Origin: JANQPX01 sp050633905
GTDB lineage: Bacteria > Pseudomonadota > Alphaproteobacteria > Geminicoccales > Geminicoccaceae
Length of the DNA: 64,000 nucleotides
Direction of reading: 5' to 3'
Assembly: GCA_050633905.1 (NCBI GenBank)
Contig: JBOEHJ010000023.1
Span: 62,001-126,000, forward strand
The notes under the pieces are model-generated. The model saw only the letters and a program-made list of their open reading frames with translations, did no database searches and had not been told where the DNA came from. Below are positions 25,002 to 33,396 of this stretch, in pieces (position 1 is the first letter of the stretch; every line of letters starts with the position of its first letter). The translations under genes were made by a program, and so were the position numbers.

Positions 25002-25685
25002 TCAGACGACCTCGACGTCCAGATCGCCGATATGATCGGCATGACCCACCAGATGATCACCCCGTTTGACAGCAGCGACACCCGATGGCGTCCCGGAGAG
25101 GATGAGATCACCGGGGGCAAGGACGAAGAGTTCGGAGAGATAGGCGATCATCTCCGGCACCTTCCAGATCATATGATCGATATCGCCCTCCTGGCGGCGC
25201 TCGCCGTTCACGTCGAGCCAGATCGCGCCGTGGTCAGGATGGCCAATATCCGCCGCCTTGATCAAGGAGGTGCAAGGACAGGATTTTTCGAAGGCTTTGC
25301 CGATTTCCCAGGGGCGACCTAGTTTTTTCATCTCGCCCTGGAGATCCCGCCGGGTCATGTCGAGGGCGAGGCCGTAGCCATAGACATGACCAAGTGCATC
25401 TTCGACCGCAATATTCGTTCCACCGCTCTTCAACGCGACCACGACCTCGATCTCGTGATGCACGTCATTCGACTTCGCCGGGTAGGGAAAGCGGCCATCC
25501 AGGACGATATTGTCGGGGTTTTTCTGAAAGAAGAATGGTGGATCGCGATCGGGATCGCCCCCCATCTCGACAGTATGCGCCGCATAATTCCGACCGACAC
25601 AATAAATTCGGTGGATCGGGAAAGCGGCGTCTTCGCCCTTGACCGGAAGGGTCGCGGCGGTGGGGGCTGTGATCACGTAGTCCAT
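25002..25685 (-). CDS. Fumarylacetoacetate hydrolase (FAH) family enzyme
   Basis: The protein has 227 residues from the ATG at 25685, which has GAGGA five bases upstream. A nearer upstream ATG overlaps that site. The family landmarks are present: IYCVGRNYAAHTVEMG, FFFQKNPDNI, HHEIEVVVALKSGG carrying the metal-binding Glu residues, GYGLALDMTRRDLQ, and the end LILSGTPSGVAAVKRGD. Length fits the single-domain group that includes fumarylpyruvate hydrolase and related acylpyruvases of aromatic breakdown. The precise substrate is unknown, and no aromatic-degradation genes flank it. Confidence 0.88.
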   Translation of the reverse strand: MDYVITAPTAATLPVKGEDAAFPIHRIYCVGRNYAAHTVEMGGDPDRDPPFFFQKNPDNIVLDGRFPYPAKSNDVHHEIEVVVALKSGGTNIAVEDALGHVYGYGLALDMTRRDLQGEMKKLGRPWEIGKAFEKSCPCTSLIKAADIGHPDHGAIWLDVNGERRQEGDIDHMIWKVPEMIAYLSELFVLAPGDLILSGTPSGVAAVKRGDHLVGHADHIGDLDVEVV

Positions 25686-26775
25686 ATCGTTCCTCAACGA
25701 GTTGATCGGAAGGTCTTGGGCCGATGCATGCCATGACGATAGCCCAAATTGGCTGCTAAGAGGAAGGGCGCGACGGCTAAAACCTGGGATGAGCAGGTTC
25801 TGAAAAACGGAACATGCTCTCGCTCAAAACAGTTGTCATCAAACTGCCATCTTGTGACGCTTGCCCCTCTTCAATGCATCCAGGGCAAAGAATGCATCGG
25901 CGCTGAAACATGTCGTCTGTACCATTCGGATCTTGAGAGCATCTTGATATCAAGGCTTCTCCATTTTGGCGATCGGGCTTTGGTTGAGCCGATCATTCGT
26001 CGTCTCCATCCCAGGCCAAAGGGGCGCGGCGTTGCAGCAAGAGTACTGCATGAGGGCATGGGAGAGTTGCGGTTTCTTTGCCTGCCCAGTGCCTTCAGCG
26101 TCAGTGTCACAGCCAGCTGGAGGAGCTGGATTAGGGACTTGTGCCGGACGTTTCCCAACGCCGAGCTTACCATCATCGATGGTTTCTATTATGATTAGCC
26201 AAGCGAGGCTCAGATCCTAGAAAAGGTGATGGCCGAGGGGGCAAAAGACCCTAAGCGATCAAACGCTGACCTTCGTGGTGAGTTTCAGCTTCGGGGGACT
26301 GCTGGCGAAGGCCATGGTCGGCCGTACAAGCGAGCCTGATGTTCGGGCGATCGTTTCGCTCGCAACCGAACATCGCGGCCATCTTCCCCGCATTGCCGAG
26401 AGGCGCGATGCCCGCCTCGGCGTGCCGCTCGATGTCGATCTGCCACATTATACCTATGGCGGCTGGTTCGATGGGGTTGTCTGGCCATGGACGGCCTTCA
26501 CGGATCACTCAGTCCATCGCTTTCTCACCCATGGACATCGGACCTTCATTCGATCGAGCAGCGCTCGCGGCAAAGTCCTCGCCGATCTTCAAGAGATCGT
26601 TGCCCGCCATCACGGTTGATCTCACAGCGTTTCTTGGTGAATTGAAACAGAACTGAAACACAACTCCACAAATGTGAAATAAAGATGAAACAAACTGCGT
26701 CTAATCTCCGATCATCAAGAGGTGGACATCGGCCTGAATAAAGAAGGGCTGGCACCTCTCATGAGGAGAAGAACA
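25686..26775. other. 1.1-kb stretch without a clear gene, ending in a regulatory box array
   Basis: Several short frames overlap on both strands and none matches a family I know. One forward frame at about 26230-26619 has protein-like composition. It includes SFSFGG, a degenerate version of a hydrolase nucleophile elbow, and DLPHYTYGGWFDGVVWPW. It lacks a good start and may be the end of a decayed hydrolase gene. The last 130 bp hold the TGAAAC array (26643-26691) and the promoter region of the gene at 26776. Confidence 0.35.
26643..26691 (+). promoter_or_regulatory. Four TGAAAC/T boxes with 11-21-11 bp spacing: OmpR/PhoB-type regulator site array
   Basis: TGAAAC begins at 26643 and 26654, TGAAAT at 26675 and TGAAAC at 26686. 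The two pairs each have an 11-bp period and lie 21 bp (two helical turns) apart. Tandem half-sites of about 6 bp with 11-bp spacing are the established binding mode of OmpR/PhoB-family response regulators. The array lies 85-130 bp before the start of the secreted protein gene at 26776, the usual distance for activation. Which regulator binds is unknown. Confidence 0.5.
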
Positions 26776-27132
26776 ATGAACGCCATCATCGCCTCGCTTG
26801 CCGCCGCCGCGACACTTCTCTCCGCTTCTCTCGTCCAAGCCGGCGAGATCGAGCTGAATGGACCGGGTAAGGCCGGCATTGTGCAGGAGAATGGCGTCGA
26901 TTTGGTCGTCTATTACGGCAGGGGCGAACAAGGTCTGGAGGTTACGGCTGCCTATCCCAAAGCCGCCACCTCAGATGAGACCCAGCGGGTTCGCATGGTG
27001 CTGGTGGATGGCGATGATGTGACACTTGATTTGCCGGGTCTTGCAGGCATGACATTTAGCTTTGCCCGCGAAGGCGACTTGGTCCGTGTGACCACCGGCA
27101 ACACGCTCCACCTTGCCCATGTTAACCCCTAA
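26776..27132 (+). CDS. Small secreted protein of unknown function
   Basis: The 118-residue protein has a clear signal peptide (NAIIASLAAAATLLSASLVQAG). The mature part has a repeated beta-strand-like pattern (VDLVVYYGRGEQGLEVTAAY, RVRMVLVDGDDVTLDLPGL) and no cysteines or recognised domain. The ATG at 26776 follows AGGAGAAGAACA, so the start is well supported. The upstream extension is discarded. It stands alone behind the TGAAAC box array and ahead of a strong hairpin, as a single regulated transcription unit. A periplasmic stress or envelope role is a guess. Confidence 0.7.
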   Translation: MNAIIASLAAAATLLSASLVQAGEIELNGPGKAGIVQENGVDLVVYYGRGEQGLEVTAAYPKAATSDETQRVRMVLVDGDDVTLDLPGLAGMTFSFAREGDLVRVTTGNTLHLAHVNP

Positions 27133-27153
27133 GGCAAGCTGGGGCGCCTGCGA

Positions 27154-27195
27154 GGTCCCGGTTCCGTCATCCCCCGCCCGATGGAACCGGGAACC
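27154..27195 (+). terminator. Hairpin after the small secreted protein gene
   Basis: CCCGGTTCC at 27157-27165 pairs perfectly with GGAACCGGG at 27183-27191, and flanking GGT/ACC can extend the stem across one bulged A. It lies 22 bp past the stop. No T-run follows, so it may act as a weak or factor-assisted terminator, or as a 3' stabiliser. Confidence 0.5.
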
Positions 27196-27206
27196 CTCGG
27201 CCCCTC

Positions 27207-27690
27207 TCAGTCCACCGCCAGATAAAACCGCCGCTTTTCCTCCGCGGTCATCTCACGCGGCAACCTTTCCCGTGCACGCTCGATCAGCTGTTTTTTGTCA
27301 CGCCCGACCCAGGTGATGCGGATGGTGTTGTCAGCAGACCCGCTGGCGATACGCTCACCATCTTGGGAGTTGTCGAGACGACGCCGACCATGGGCAGCGC
27401 ATTCGGGAGGACGTTGCAGCCCGCCTTCTCCATGATCTCCTTGGTGATATGTGCCCGGCGATCGTTCAAACTTTCGGGCCAAGCTTCTTGTTCGTTGGGC
27501 TGGGCACGCGCCACGAGGACCAGCCCAGGGCCTTGACCTTGCCCTCGAGCTGATTGGTGAGCCGCCTCGCCTCGTCGAGATCTTTGTCGGTAAAAATATT
27601 AGGGTCTCGAAATTCGACCTTCAGGTCCCGGATATTGCCCTCAAGCCGTTCGACCAGACATTGCTCAGGTCACCACCGATCCCATGGGCC
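27207..27690 (-). pseudogene. Decayed gene whose last part resembles the end of a WD40-repeat protein
   Basis: Three minus-strand frames each carry a protein-like segment that continues in the next frame. From about 27665 down to 27535 there is VERLEGNIRDLKVEFRD and DLDEARRLTNQLEGKVKALG. From about 27515 down to 27400 there is ARAQPNEQEAWPESLNDRRA and KEIMEKAGCN. From about 27370 to 27207 there is GERIASGSADNTIRI (a WD40-strand pattern) and LIERARERLPREMTAEEKRR before the stop. The last phrase is the usual tail of WD40-repeat proteins with effector domains. At least two frameshifts are needed to join the pieces. No intact copy is in the window. Confidence 0.45.
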
Positions 27691-27913
27691 TAACTATCAA
27701 AAAACATCGTGCTCGAATGGCTTACCAAGATAGGATATGCGCTAAAAACGGCTCAAATTTCAGGCAAGTATTTCAACAGCTATACCCGGCTTTGGTCTGA
27801 GGCTACAAGATGGATGTGCGGGGTAGTGTCGTTGGCAGGCCTGTTGGGATTTCCCGCAGTTCCAAGTTTCAACGAAGCTATTTCCATGACGCATCCACTC
27901 ATTGAGGTATGCC

Positions 27914-29569
27914 ATGAGCAATGATTTTGACCTTGGGGCCTTTTCCTGGCCGGTCTCGACCTCCCATTCTGAGACGCAACGTTGGTTCGATCAGGGCATC
28001 ATCTGGTGTTTTGGTTATAACCACGAGGAGGCGATTGCCTGTTTCGAGAAGGCGCTTGAACATGATCCCGATTGCGCCCTAGCTCGTTTCGGTATCGCCT
28101 ACGCAATTGGCCCCAACTACAACCGCCCATGGATTCTTTTCGATCCGGCCGCCAAGGAACAAGCACTTGCTCGCGCATTCGATGAGAGCCGGGCAGCGGA
28201 GGATTTACAGGAAAAACTGACGCCGGTTGAGCAAGCATTGGTGCATGCCCTCCTCGCTCGCTACCCCGAACGCGATCCGATCGAGGACCAAAGTGCCTGG
28301 GACCGTGCATTCACCGATGCGATGCGCGAGGTGTACCAAAAACATCCAGATGACCTGAACGTCCGGGCATTCTTCGCCGAAGCGATCATGAACCTAACGC
28401 CCTGGAAGATGTGGGATCTCGAAAGCGGCAAGGTCGCCGACGGCGCCGGGACTGCCGAGGCGCTTGAGGTGTTGGAAGGTGCGTTTGCCGACATCCCGAC
28501 GGCTTGGGATCATCCAGGGCTACTCCATCTCTACGTCCATCTGATGGAAATGTCGCCTTTCCCCGAATGCGCCCTTCGTGCGGGCGATCGGCTGCGCCAA
28601 TTGGTGCCGGATGCCGGACATCTGATTCATATGCCGACCCATATCGATGTGCTCTGCGGTCACTATGCCGATGTGGTGCACTGGAACCAGAAAGCCACGG
28701 AGGCTGACCGCAAATTTTTGGCACGCGAGGGGCCGATGAATTTCTACTCGGCCTATCGCATTCACAATTATCACTTCACGATTTACGGCGCGATGTTTCT
28801 TGGCCAATACGCGCCCGCGATCAGTGCTGCGGAGGAGTTAATCGAGACCATGCCGGAGGAACTGCTCCGGCTGGAATCGCCGCCGATGGCCGATCATCTC
28901 GAGGGCTATCTTTCGATGAAGCAGCATGTGCTGGTGCGTTTTGGGCGTTGGCAGGCGATTCTCGATCAAGAGCTCCCGGCGGATCGCGATCTCTACCGTT
29001 GCACCACCGCGATGATGCATTACGCCAGGGGAGTGGCCCATTCAGCCCTCGGCCAGATCGATGACGCCGAGGCCACGCGAGAACTTTTTTTAGCGGCAAA
29101 GATGGATGTTCCCGACACGCGGCGGGTGCATAACAACATCGTGCCGGATCTACTCGCAATCGGTGAGGCGATGCTCGAGGGTGAGCTTGAATACCGAAAG
29201 GCGAACTATGATGCCGCCTTTGCCCATCTCCGCCGCTCGGTTCAGCTCGACGATGCCCTTCCGTATGACGAGCCCTGGGGCTGGATGCAGCCGACCCGCC
29301 ATGCTCTCGGCGCACTCCTGCTCGAACAGGGTGAAGTGGAGGAAGCGGAAGCCGTCTACCGGGCGGATCTCGGCCTTGATAGCAAGCTCAGCCGAGCCTG
29401 CCAGCATCCGGACAATCTCTGGAGTCTCCATGGCCTGCATGAATGCCTGAAACGGCGCGGCGAAAAGACCGAGATCAGGCTTATCAAGCAACGCCTCGAT
29501 CTCACCTCCGCCAGAGCCGATGTTCCGATCAAGGCGTCTTGCTTCTGCCGCCTGACTAAAGAGGCCTGA
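27914..29569 (+). CDS. Tetratricopeptide-repeat protein of unknown function
   Basis: The protein has 551 residues from the ATG at 27914, which has GAGG seven bases upstream. A start four codons earlier lacks one. It begins with SHSETQRWFDQGIIWCFGYNHEEAIACFEKAL, a TPR-like unit found at the start of a family of about 550-residue cytoplasmic proteins. Further helical repeats follow, including HADVVHWNQKAT-like and YDAAFAHLRRSVQL units near the end. Histidine-rich motifs (HPGLLHLYVHLMEMSPFP, HLIHMPTHIDVLCGHY) are conserved-looking and could bind metal. There is no signal peptide. The role is unknown. It is a single-gene unit. Confidence 0.75.
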   Translation: MSNDFDLGAFSWPVSTSHSETQRWFDQGIIWCFGYNHEEAIACFEKALEHDPDCALARFGIAYAIGPNYNRPWILFDPAAKEQALARAFDESRAAEDLQEKLTPVEQALVHALLARYPERDPIEDQSAWDRAFTDAMREVYQKHPDDLNVRAFFAEAIMNLTPWKMWDLESGKVADGAGTAEALEVLEGAFADIPTAWDHPGLLHLYVHLMEMSPFPECALRAGDRLRQLVPDAGHLIHMPTHIDVLCGHYADVVHWNQKATEADRKFLAREGPMNFYSAYRIHNYHFTIYGAMFLGQYAPAISAAEELIETMPEELLRLESPPMADHLEGYLSMKQHVLVRFGRWQAILDQELPADRDLYRCTTAMMHYARGVAHSALGQIDDAEATRELFLAAKMDVPDTRRVHNNIVPDLLAIGEAMLEGELEYRKANYDAAFAHLRRSVQLDDALPYDEPWGWMQPTRHALGALLLEQGEVEEAEAVYRADLGLDSKLSRACQHPDNLWSLHGLHECLKRRGEKTEIRLIKQRLDLTSARADVPIKASCFCRLTKEA

Positions 29570-29702
29570 CGCGGAACGCTGCCTCGACGATCTTGATGCC
29601 AGCCAATTCATTAGGAATCGCGCGCTTGGGTTGATGATATCAAAAAGTAGAGTAAAACCTACAGAACAATCAATTCAAAGTTGCTTTGGTGAGAATGATG
29701 GA

Positions 29703-30359
29703 ATGACTGGTTTGTTCGTCAGCGTGGCCCAGATGAAGGGTGGTGTGGGAAAATCCACGCTCACGGCGCAACTTGCTGTCGCATGTGCTGCACAGGGTTA
29801 CAAGTCCAAAATTGTCGACATCGATCGGCAAGCGAGCTTGCTTGCATGGGCAGGTTTGCGTGATCAACTGACGTTGAAAATCGTGAAGGAGGTCAGCGTC
29901 GAGCAAGGCTCCGGCTGGCGCCTTCCCTATATTTCGGCGCGGCTCTTAGACGAATGCGATCTTCTCTTCGTCGATGGCGCCTCCGGGCGCGACGATGATT
30001 TTGCAGCCATGACCGAGATCGCCGATCTTGTCTTGATCCCTTGCCAACCAACGGCATTAGATCTTTGGGCGACGAAAACGCTGTTAGTGAGCAATCCTGG
30101 TCTACGGAGCAAAGCCCTGGTCGTCCTCAATCGCATGCCGCCACGGGGGAAAGCCGCGACGCTGATCCGGCAAGAACTCGTCAAATTAGCCTGGCCCATG
30201 GCGCGCCATCATCTCGGCAACCGCCAGGCTTATGCGGCAACGCTTGGCGCTGGCCTCGGCGTTGCCGAAGTCGCATCAGCGAGCATGGCAGGCCAGGAGA
30301 TCAACGCACTTGCCGCCGAGATTATTGAGCGACTTGAAGGTGTTCAATTGGTTGCCTGA
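29703..30359 (+). CDS. Orphan ParA/MinD-family ATPase
   Basis: The protein has 218 residues from the ATG at 29703. The deviant Walker A motif MKGGVGKSTLTAQLAVACA lies near residues 11-29, with DIDRQASLLAW as the A' region and LLFVDGASGRDDDF as Walker B. It is of the short chromosomal ParA type that partners partition, motility or polar-localisation systems. No parB or centromere-like array is next to it, so its cargo is unknown. It follows the TPR gene by 133 bp on the same strand. A GGAAGC/GCTTCC stem (30368-30384) lies just after its stop. Confidence 0.85.
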   Translation: MTGLFVSVAQMKGGVGKSTLTAQLAVACAAQGYKSKIVDIDRQASLLAWAGLRDQLTLKIVKEVSVEQGSGWRLPYISARLLDECDLLFVDGASGRDDDFAAMTEIADLVLIPCQPTALDLWATKTLLVSNPGLRSKALVVLNRMPPRGKAATLIRQELVKLAWPMARHHLGNRQAYAATLGAGLGVAEVASASMAGQEINALAAEIIERLEGVQLVA

Positions 30360-30367
30360 ACAGCCGG

Positions 30368-30384
30368 GGAAGCGGCTTGCTTCC
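30368..30384 (+). terminator. Short hairpin after the ParA gene
   Basis: GGAAGC and GCTTCC are separated by GGCTT, nine bases past the stop. There is no T-run, so termination is only a possibility. It could also protect the 3' end. Confidence 0.35.
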
Positions 30385-30467
30385 GAACAACACGATGACG
30401 GGCTTTTCTTTGCCTTCGATGCGATGACTTGACCAGTCGCTAATAAAAAAATAAGGGAGATACGCCC

Positions 30468-30911
30468 ATGCGATCGGTTTCTTGGCTTGCCAGTCTACTT
30501 CTTTGCGCGGGTATGGTGGCGTTTGCGGCTGATGCACCGCCTATTGCCATCATTGACAGCACAACACCAACGGAAGAACTTCCCGTCAAGCCTGGAGTTT
30601 ACGTAGGCCAGACCATCACCTTCGACGACGCCCATGAAGGTGAAACCGTGGTTCGCGCTGGCGTTTGGGAGGCCGATGTCAGCAAGACCAGGCTGATCGA
30701 TTATCCGTTCACTGAATGCGTGTTGATGATCAGCGGACGTCTGGTGATCACGAATGAGGATGGTTCGAGTAATGAGTTCGTCGCCGGCGATACCTTCGTC
30801 ATGCCGAGGGGATGGACGGGTATTTGGGATATTCGCGAGCGGATGAAGGAGCAGATGGTTCAGGTTGGCGATCCAACTGCGAAGCCGAAAGGCGAGCCCG
30901 TCACCGACTGA
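30468..30911 (+). CDS. Exported cupin-domain protein
   Basis: The 147-residue protein has a signal peptide (SVSWLASLLLCAGMVAFAA). The cupin domain is of the (S)-ureidoglycine-aminohydrolase-like type: VRAGVWEADVSKTRLIDYPFTECVLMISG carries motif 1 and GDTFVMPRGWTGIWDIRE motif 2. Exported versions of this cupin are common in marine Alphaproteobacteria, but the function is undefined. A run of A's and a purine-rich AAGGGAGA precede the ATG, so the start is secure. It forms its own unit. Confidence 0.8.
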   Translation: MRSVSWLASLLLCAGMVAFAADAPPIAIIDSTTPTEELPVKPGVYVGQTITFDDAHEGETVVRAGVWEADVSKTRLIDYPFTECVLMISGRLVITNEDGSSNEFVAGDTFVMPRGWTGIWDIRERMKEQMVQVGDPTAKPKGEPVTD

Positions 30912-31701
30912 TAACCGAAGACGTCAAATACGCTGATTGTGAACCGTCCTTGCCTGCTACGTTTTCCCAGGCGATTAAGCCCTGACGCTACACCACCAAT
31001 GATGCCACCGATACAACGGTCAGCATGGTGATGATGGTCAAGATGCAGTGGCGGCTGACTTTGCTTGGTTGATTAAGGAACGGCTGCATGGGAGGTTCCG
31101 GCATTCAGGTTGTTCGACGCATGATTTTGAATTTATGCCAATCTCGTATCGAACCCGTTTCCTTGAACAATGAAGATTGGCTGAAGAGATAACCCAATCT
31201 TTACGAAGCGCAATGTAATCTGCCTAACGATCAACCCGGACCGTAACACTGATGATTTCGTTTCACGCAAAGGTCTGCCAAATGCCCCCAAAGCCAAGGT
31301 CGCCTGTTGGTGTGATATCAAGCTTGCCTCATGCCTTCGGCGAAGCCCCTAAAGATACCCGCCCCATTTGCCGCGACCGTCCAGCGGGGCAACGCTTGGC
31401 TGGATTCCTGTACCTGCTCCAGATTGCCGCTGAATATCGGCAGCACTGAGGCCCAGCAATAGGGCCAGAATAACTGCGGCAATGGATATCGCCCAGGCTG
31501 ATTTGGATGCCGTTGCATTTGTTCCGCTCTGACATCCAGGAGTGAAATGTGTTGTCGCCATGTTCTTCATCCATTCAGGAGGTGGTAGGGGGCGGGTTGA
31601 TCGTTGAGGCCTGACTCGTCTTTACCGGCCCTGAAAACCTGGCCGCAGACAATCGATCCAGGCACTATCAGCGGACATCAAATGAAGTGGCCTATGCCAC
31701 C
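30912..31701. other. 790-bp gap with one possible small membrane gene
   Basis: Apart from the possible gene at 31349-31570 (minus strand), I see no coding sequence. The stretch 30912-31250 has no repeats or clear stems that I could recognise. 31571-31701 separates that candidate gene from the DUF1127 gene. Confidence 0.4.
31349..31570 (-). CDS. Possible small single-span membrane protein
   Basis: A 73-residue frame has one hydrophobic span (AWAISIAAVILALLLGLSAA, residues about 26-45). A polar N-terminal part and a Gly/Pro-rich tail (SVAPLDGRGKWGGYL) flank it. Only the frame with the hydrophobic span looks coding. The two overlapping frames do not. The ribosome-binding site is weak. It lies upstream of, and in the same direction as, the DUF1127 gene at 31702-31941. 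No family is recognised. Confidence 0.4.
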   Translation of the reverse strand: MKNMATTHFTPGCQSGTNATASKSAWAISIAAVILALLLGLSAADIQRQSGAGTGIQPSVAPLDGRGKWGGYL

Positions 31702-31941
31702 CTATCTTGGATCCAGACCCTGGGTGTCCCAAAATGGGCGCGATGCCTCATGATCGACATCGCGACGGCTGATGCCGATATCCTTCAGCGCATGGTCGTC
31801 AAGTGAGCGCAGATGCTGCCGCTCGCGCATAAGATCCCGCCAGAGCAGGAGACGACGTACGAGAACAGGAAGCCAGCTTGTCCGGCGGCCAACATTGTCC
31901 TGGTCTCGATGCTGGTAGCTACGCCATTGAGTTGATGTCAT
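31702..31941 (-). CDS. Small DUF1127 protein (second copy)
   Basis: The 79-residue basic protein carries the DUF1127 motif RQHLRSLDDHALKDIGISRRDVDHEA. The ATG at 31941 follows GGAGG by about five bases. It shares the motif region with the copy at 17021-17290 but differs outside it, so it is a distant paralogue rather than a recent duplicate. It is transcribed away from the neighbouring LysR gene, with about 130 bp of AT-rich control region between them. Confidence 0.82.
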   Translation of the reverse strand: MTSTQWRSYQHRDQDNVGRRTSWLPVLVRRLLLWRDLMRERQHLRSLDDHALKDIGISRRDVDHEASRPFWDTQGLDPR

Positions 31942-31987
31942 CGGTGCCTCCATCGCTGTCTGTCAGCTCAATCTGCAGGATAACGGC

Positions 31988-32013
31988 TTATAATAAAATC
32001 TAATTATTGTTAT
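31988..32013. promoter_or_regulatory. AT-rich dyad between the second DUF1127 and LysR genes
   Basis: AATAA at 31992-31996 and TTATT at 32004-32008 are inverted arms 7 bp apart within a very AT-rich run. The region also shares GTTAT and TCGTTCA words with the first DUF1127/LysR control region. It is a weaker dyad than the one at 17405-17436. Confidence 0.3.
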
Positions 32014-32068
32014 GGGATCGTTCACGTATTATGATGAAAATAGAGCATCAACGACGGGATTGGTGACC

Positions 32069-32935
32069 ATGAGGAATCTTGATACAACCTTGTTGCGAAG
32101 CTTTCTTGCGGTGGTCGACGCCGACGGTGTCACGAAAGCAGCCGCTTTGCTGCATCTCACCCAGGCGGCCGTCAGCCAGCATGTCAAACGGCTGGAGGAT
32201 GTCTTGGGTCAACCCTTGTTCCTGCGGGATGGCAAACGGCTTCATTTGAGCGCTGCTGGCGAGCGACTACTCGGTAAAGCACGTGAGTTCATGGCGATGA
32301 ACGACGATATCTGGACCATGATGACCGCTCCTGAATTCGTCGGCGAGCTCCGGCTTGGCGTGCCTCATGATATCGTCATGCCGCTGATACCGCCTGTTCT
32401 TCGGCGCTTCGATGCCGACTTCCCGCGTGTCAATGTGGTCATCATTTCGAAATCCAGCCAGGACCTTTTGTCCGACCTAGAGAGCGGTGCGATCGACCTT
32501 TGTCTGACAACGGAACAGCGACTTGGCCGAGGAGGCGAACGGCTTTATGTCGAGCCGCTGGTATGGGTAACGACGCGCGCCGGCTGTGCCTGGCAGCGGG
32601 ATCCCCTGCCGATCGCGCTCGGCGATGAGCATTGCGCGTTTCGTGAACCGATGCTGGATGCGTTGAGCAAGGCCGGTCGATCCTGGCGTATTGTCAGTGC
32701 TTCCGAAGACAGCACGGCCGGCCATGCGGTAGTCGCCGCCGACATCGCGGTCTGCACCTATCTGTCCTCGTCGATCCCGGCCGATTTTGAAGCGTTGCCT
32801 CCCGGCACCCTGCCGGAGCTCCCGCAGTTCGGTGTCAATCTCTATCTGGCCAGCGCTAATCTTTCACCTAGTGCCACCGAAATGGCGCGCTATCTGCGCG
32901 AAGCCCTAGGCCCTGGGCGCGCTAAAGCCGCCTAG
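32069..32935 (+). CDS. LysR-family transcriptional regulator (second DUF1127-linked copy)
   Basis: The protein has 288 residues from the ATG at 32069. A start 19 codons upstream gives an unusual N-terminus, so it is not preferred. The DNA-binding helix-turn-helix is LLRSFLAVVDADGVTKAAALLHLTQAAVSQHVKRLEDVL, followed by PLFLRDGKRLHLSAAGERLL. It resembles the LysR protein at 17448-18341 in length and in the linker, and has the same divergent DUF1127 neighbour. The ligand is unknown. A copy of the dispersed repeat starts right after its TAG. Confidence 0.9.
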   Translation: MRNLDTTLLRSFLAVVDADGVTKAAALLHLTQAAVSQHVKRLEDVLGQPLFLRDGKRLHLSAAGERLLGKAREFMAMNDDIWTMMTAPEFVGELRLGVPHDIVMPLIPPVLRRFDADFPRVNVVIISKSSQDLLSDLESGAIDLCLTTEQRLGRGGERLYVEPLVWVTTRAGCAWQRDPLPIALGDEHCAFREPMLDALSKAGRSWRIVSASEDSTAGHAVVAADIAVCTYLSSSIPADFEALPPGTLPELPQFGVNLYLASANLSPSATEMARYLREALGPGRAKAA

Positions 32936-33012
32936 TGGCATGGCCACATCATGTGGTTGGGACCGCTTTTGGAGGACGTGCCTGGTTTTCGTGGGGTATG
33001 CGGACATTTCTT
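32936..33012 (+). repeat. Dispersed intergenic repeat, copy 3
   Basis: It starts on the base after the LysR stop with TGGCATGGCCACATCATGTGG. The right block is degenerate (GGGTATGCGGACATTTC). In this copy the left end contains the perfect dyad CCACAT-C-ATGTGG. The middle (GGTTGGGACCG, then GGAGGACG) is shared with copy 7 and less with the others, marking a subfamily. Confidence 0.65.
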
Positions 33013-33396
33013 GATGAATGTTCGGGAGCCGGCGCTACCGAACGGACGCCTTGGCTTTTGATGACTTTAATTTAGATCTGCCTTGTTCTCGCAAGGATTG
33101 ACTTGCTTGTATCGATGGCATGCCGTTAGATAATACAATGCGAACTGCGTTGACTAAGGAGAATTTCATGAGGGTCGAAATCATTATTCAAGCTGGTCAA
33201 GGACCACGCTGACACGAAGGTTAATTTAGTCGACCGGCGTCACGTTTAGCGCCGTCTCACCCCTCCCCTTCGCGTCACTCTAGCGTTCAAAAATCTCGAC
33301 CAGCTCCTGGCCAGGCTGATCAGCGTCGCCGATCAGCTAACCCTAGCTTACGACCATCACGCCCCTCGATGAGAGGGCAAAAAGCTGATCGAGATC
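32936..33396. other. 461-bp gap between LysR and rsgA: repeat copy plus a possible leader or decayed gene
   Basis: After the repeat, AAGGAG with ideal spacing precedes ATG 33168 of a 14-codon frame (MRVEIIIQAGQGPR, stop). A second frame then reads SKSLFKLVKDHADTKVNLVD from about 33178 and a third LDQLLARLISVADQLTLAYD near 33297-33360. This suggests either a short leader peptide or the frameshifted remains of a small gene. rsgA starts 36 bp past the last segment. Confidence 0.35.

Larger units (their letters stand above)
27133..27913. other. 781-bp gap holding the hairpin and the pseudogene remains
   Basis: Beyond the hairpin at 27154-27195 and the minus-strand gene debris at 27207-27690, the final 220 bp (27691-27913) show no gene. 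They probably carry the promoter of the TPR protein gene, without boxes I can name. Confidence 0.4.
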
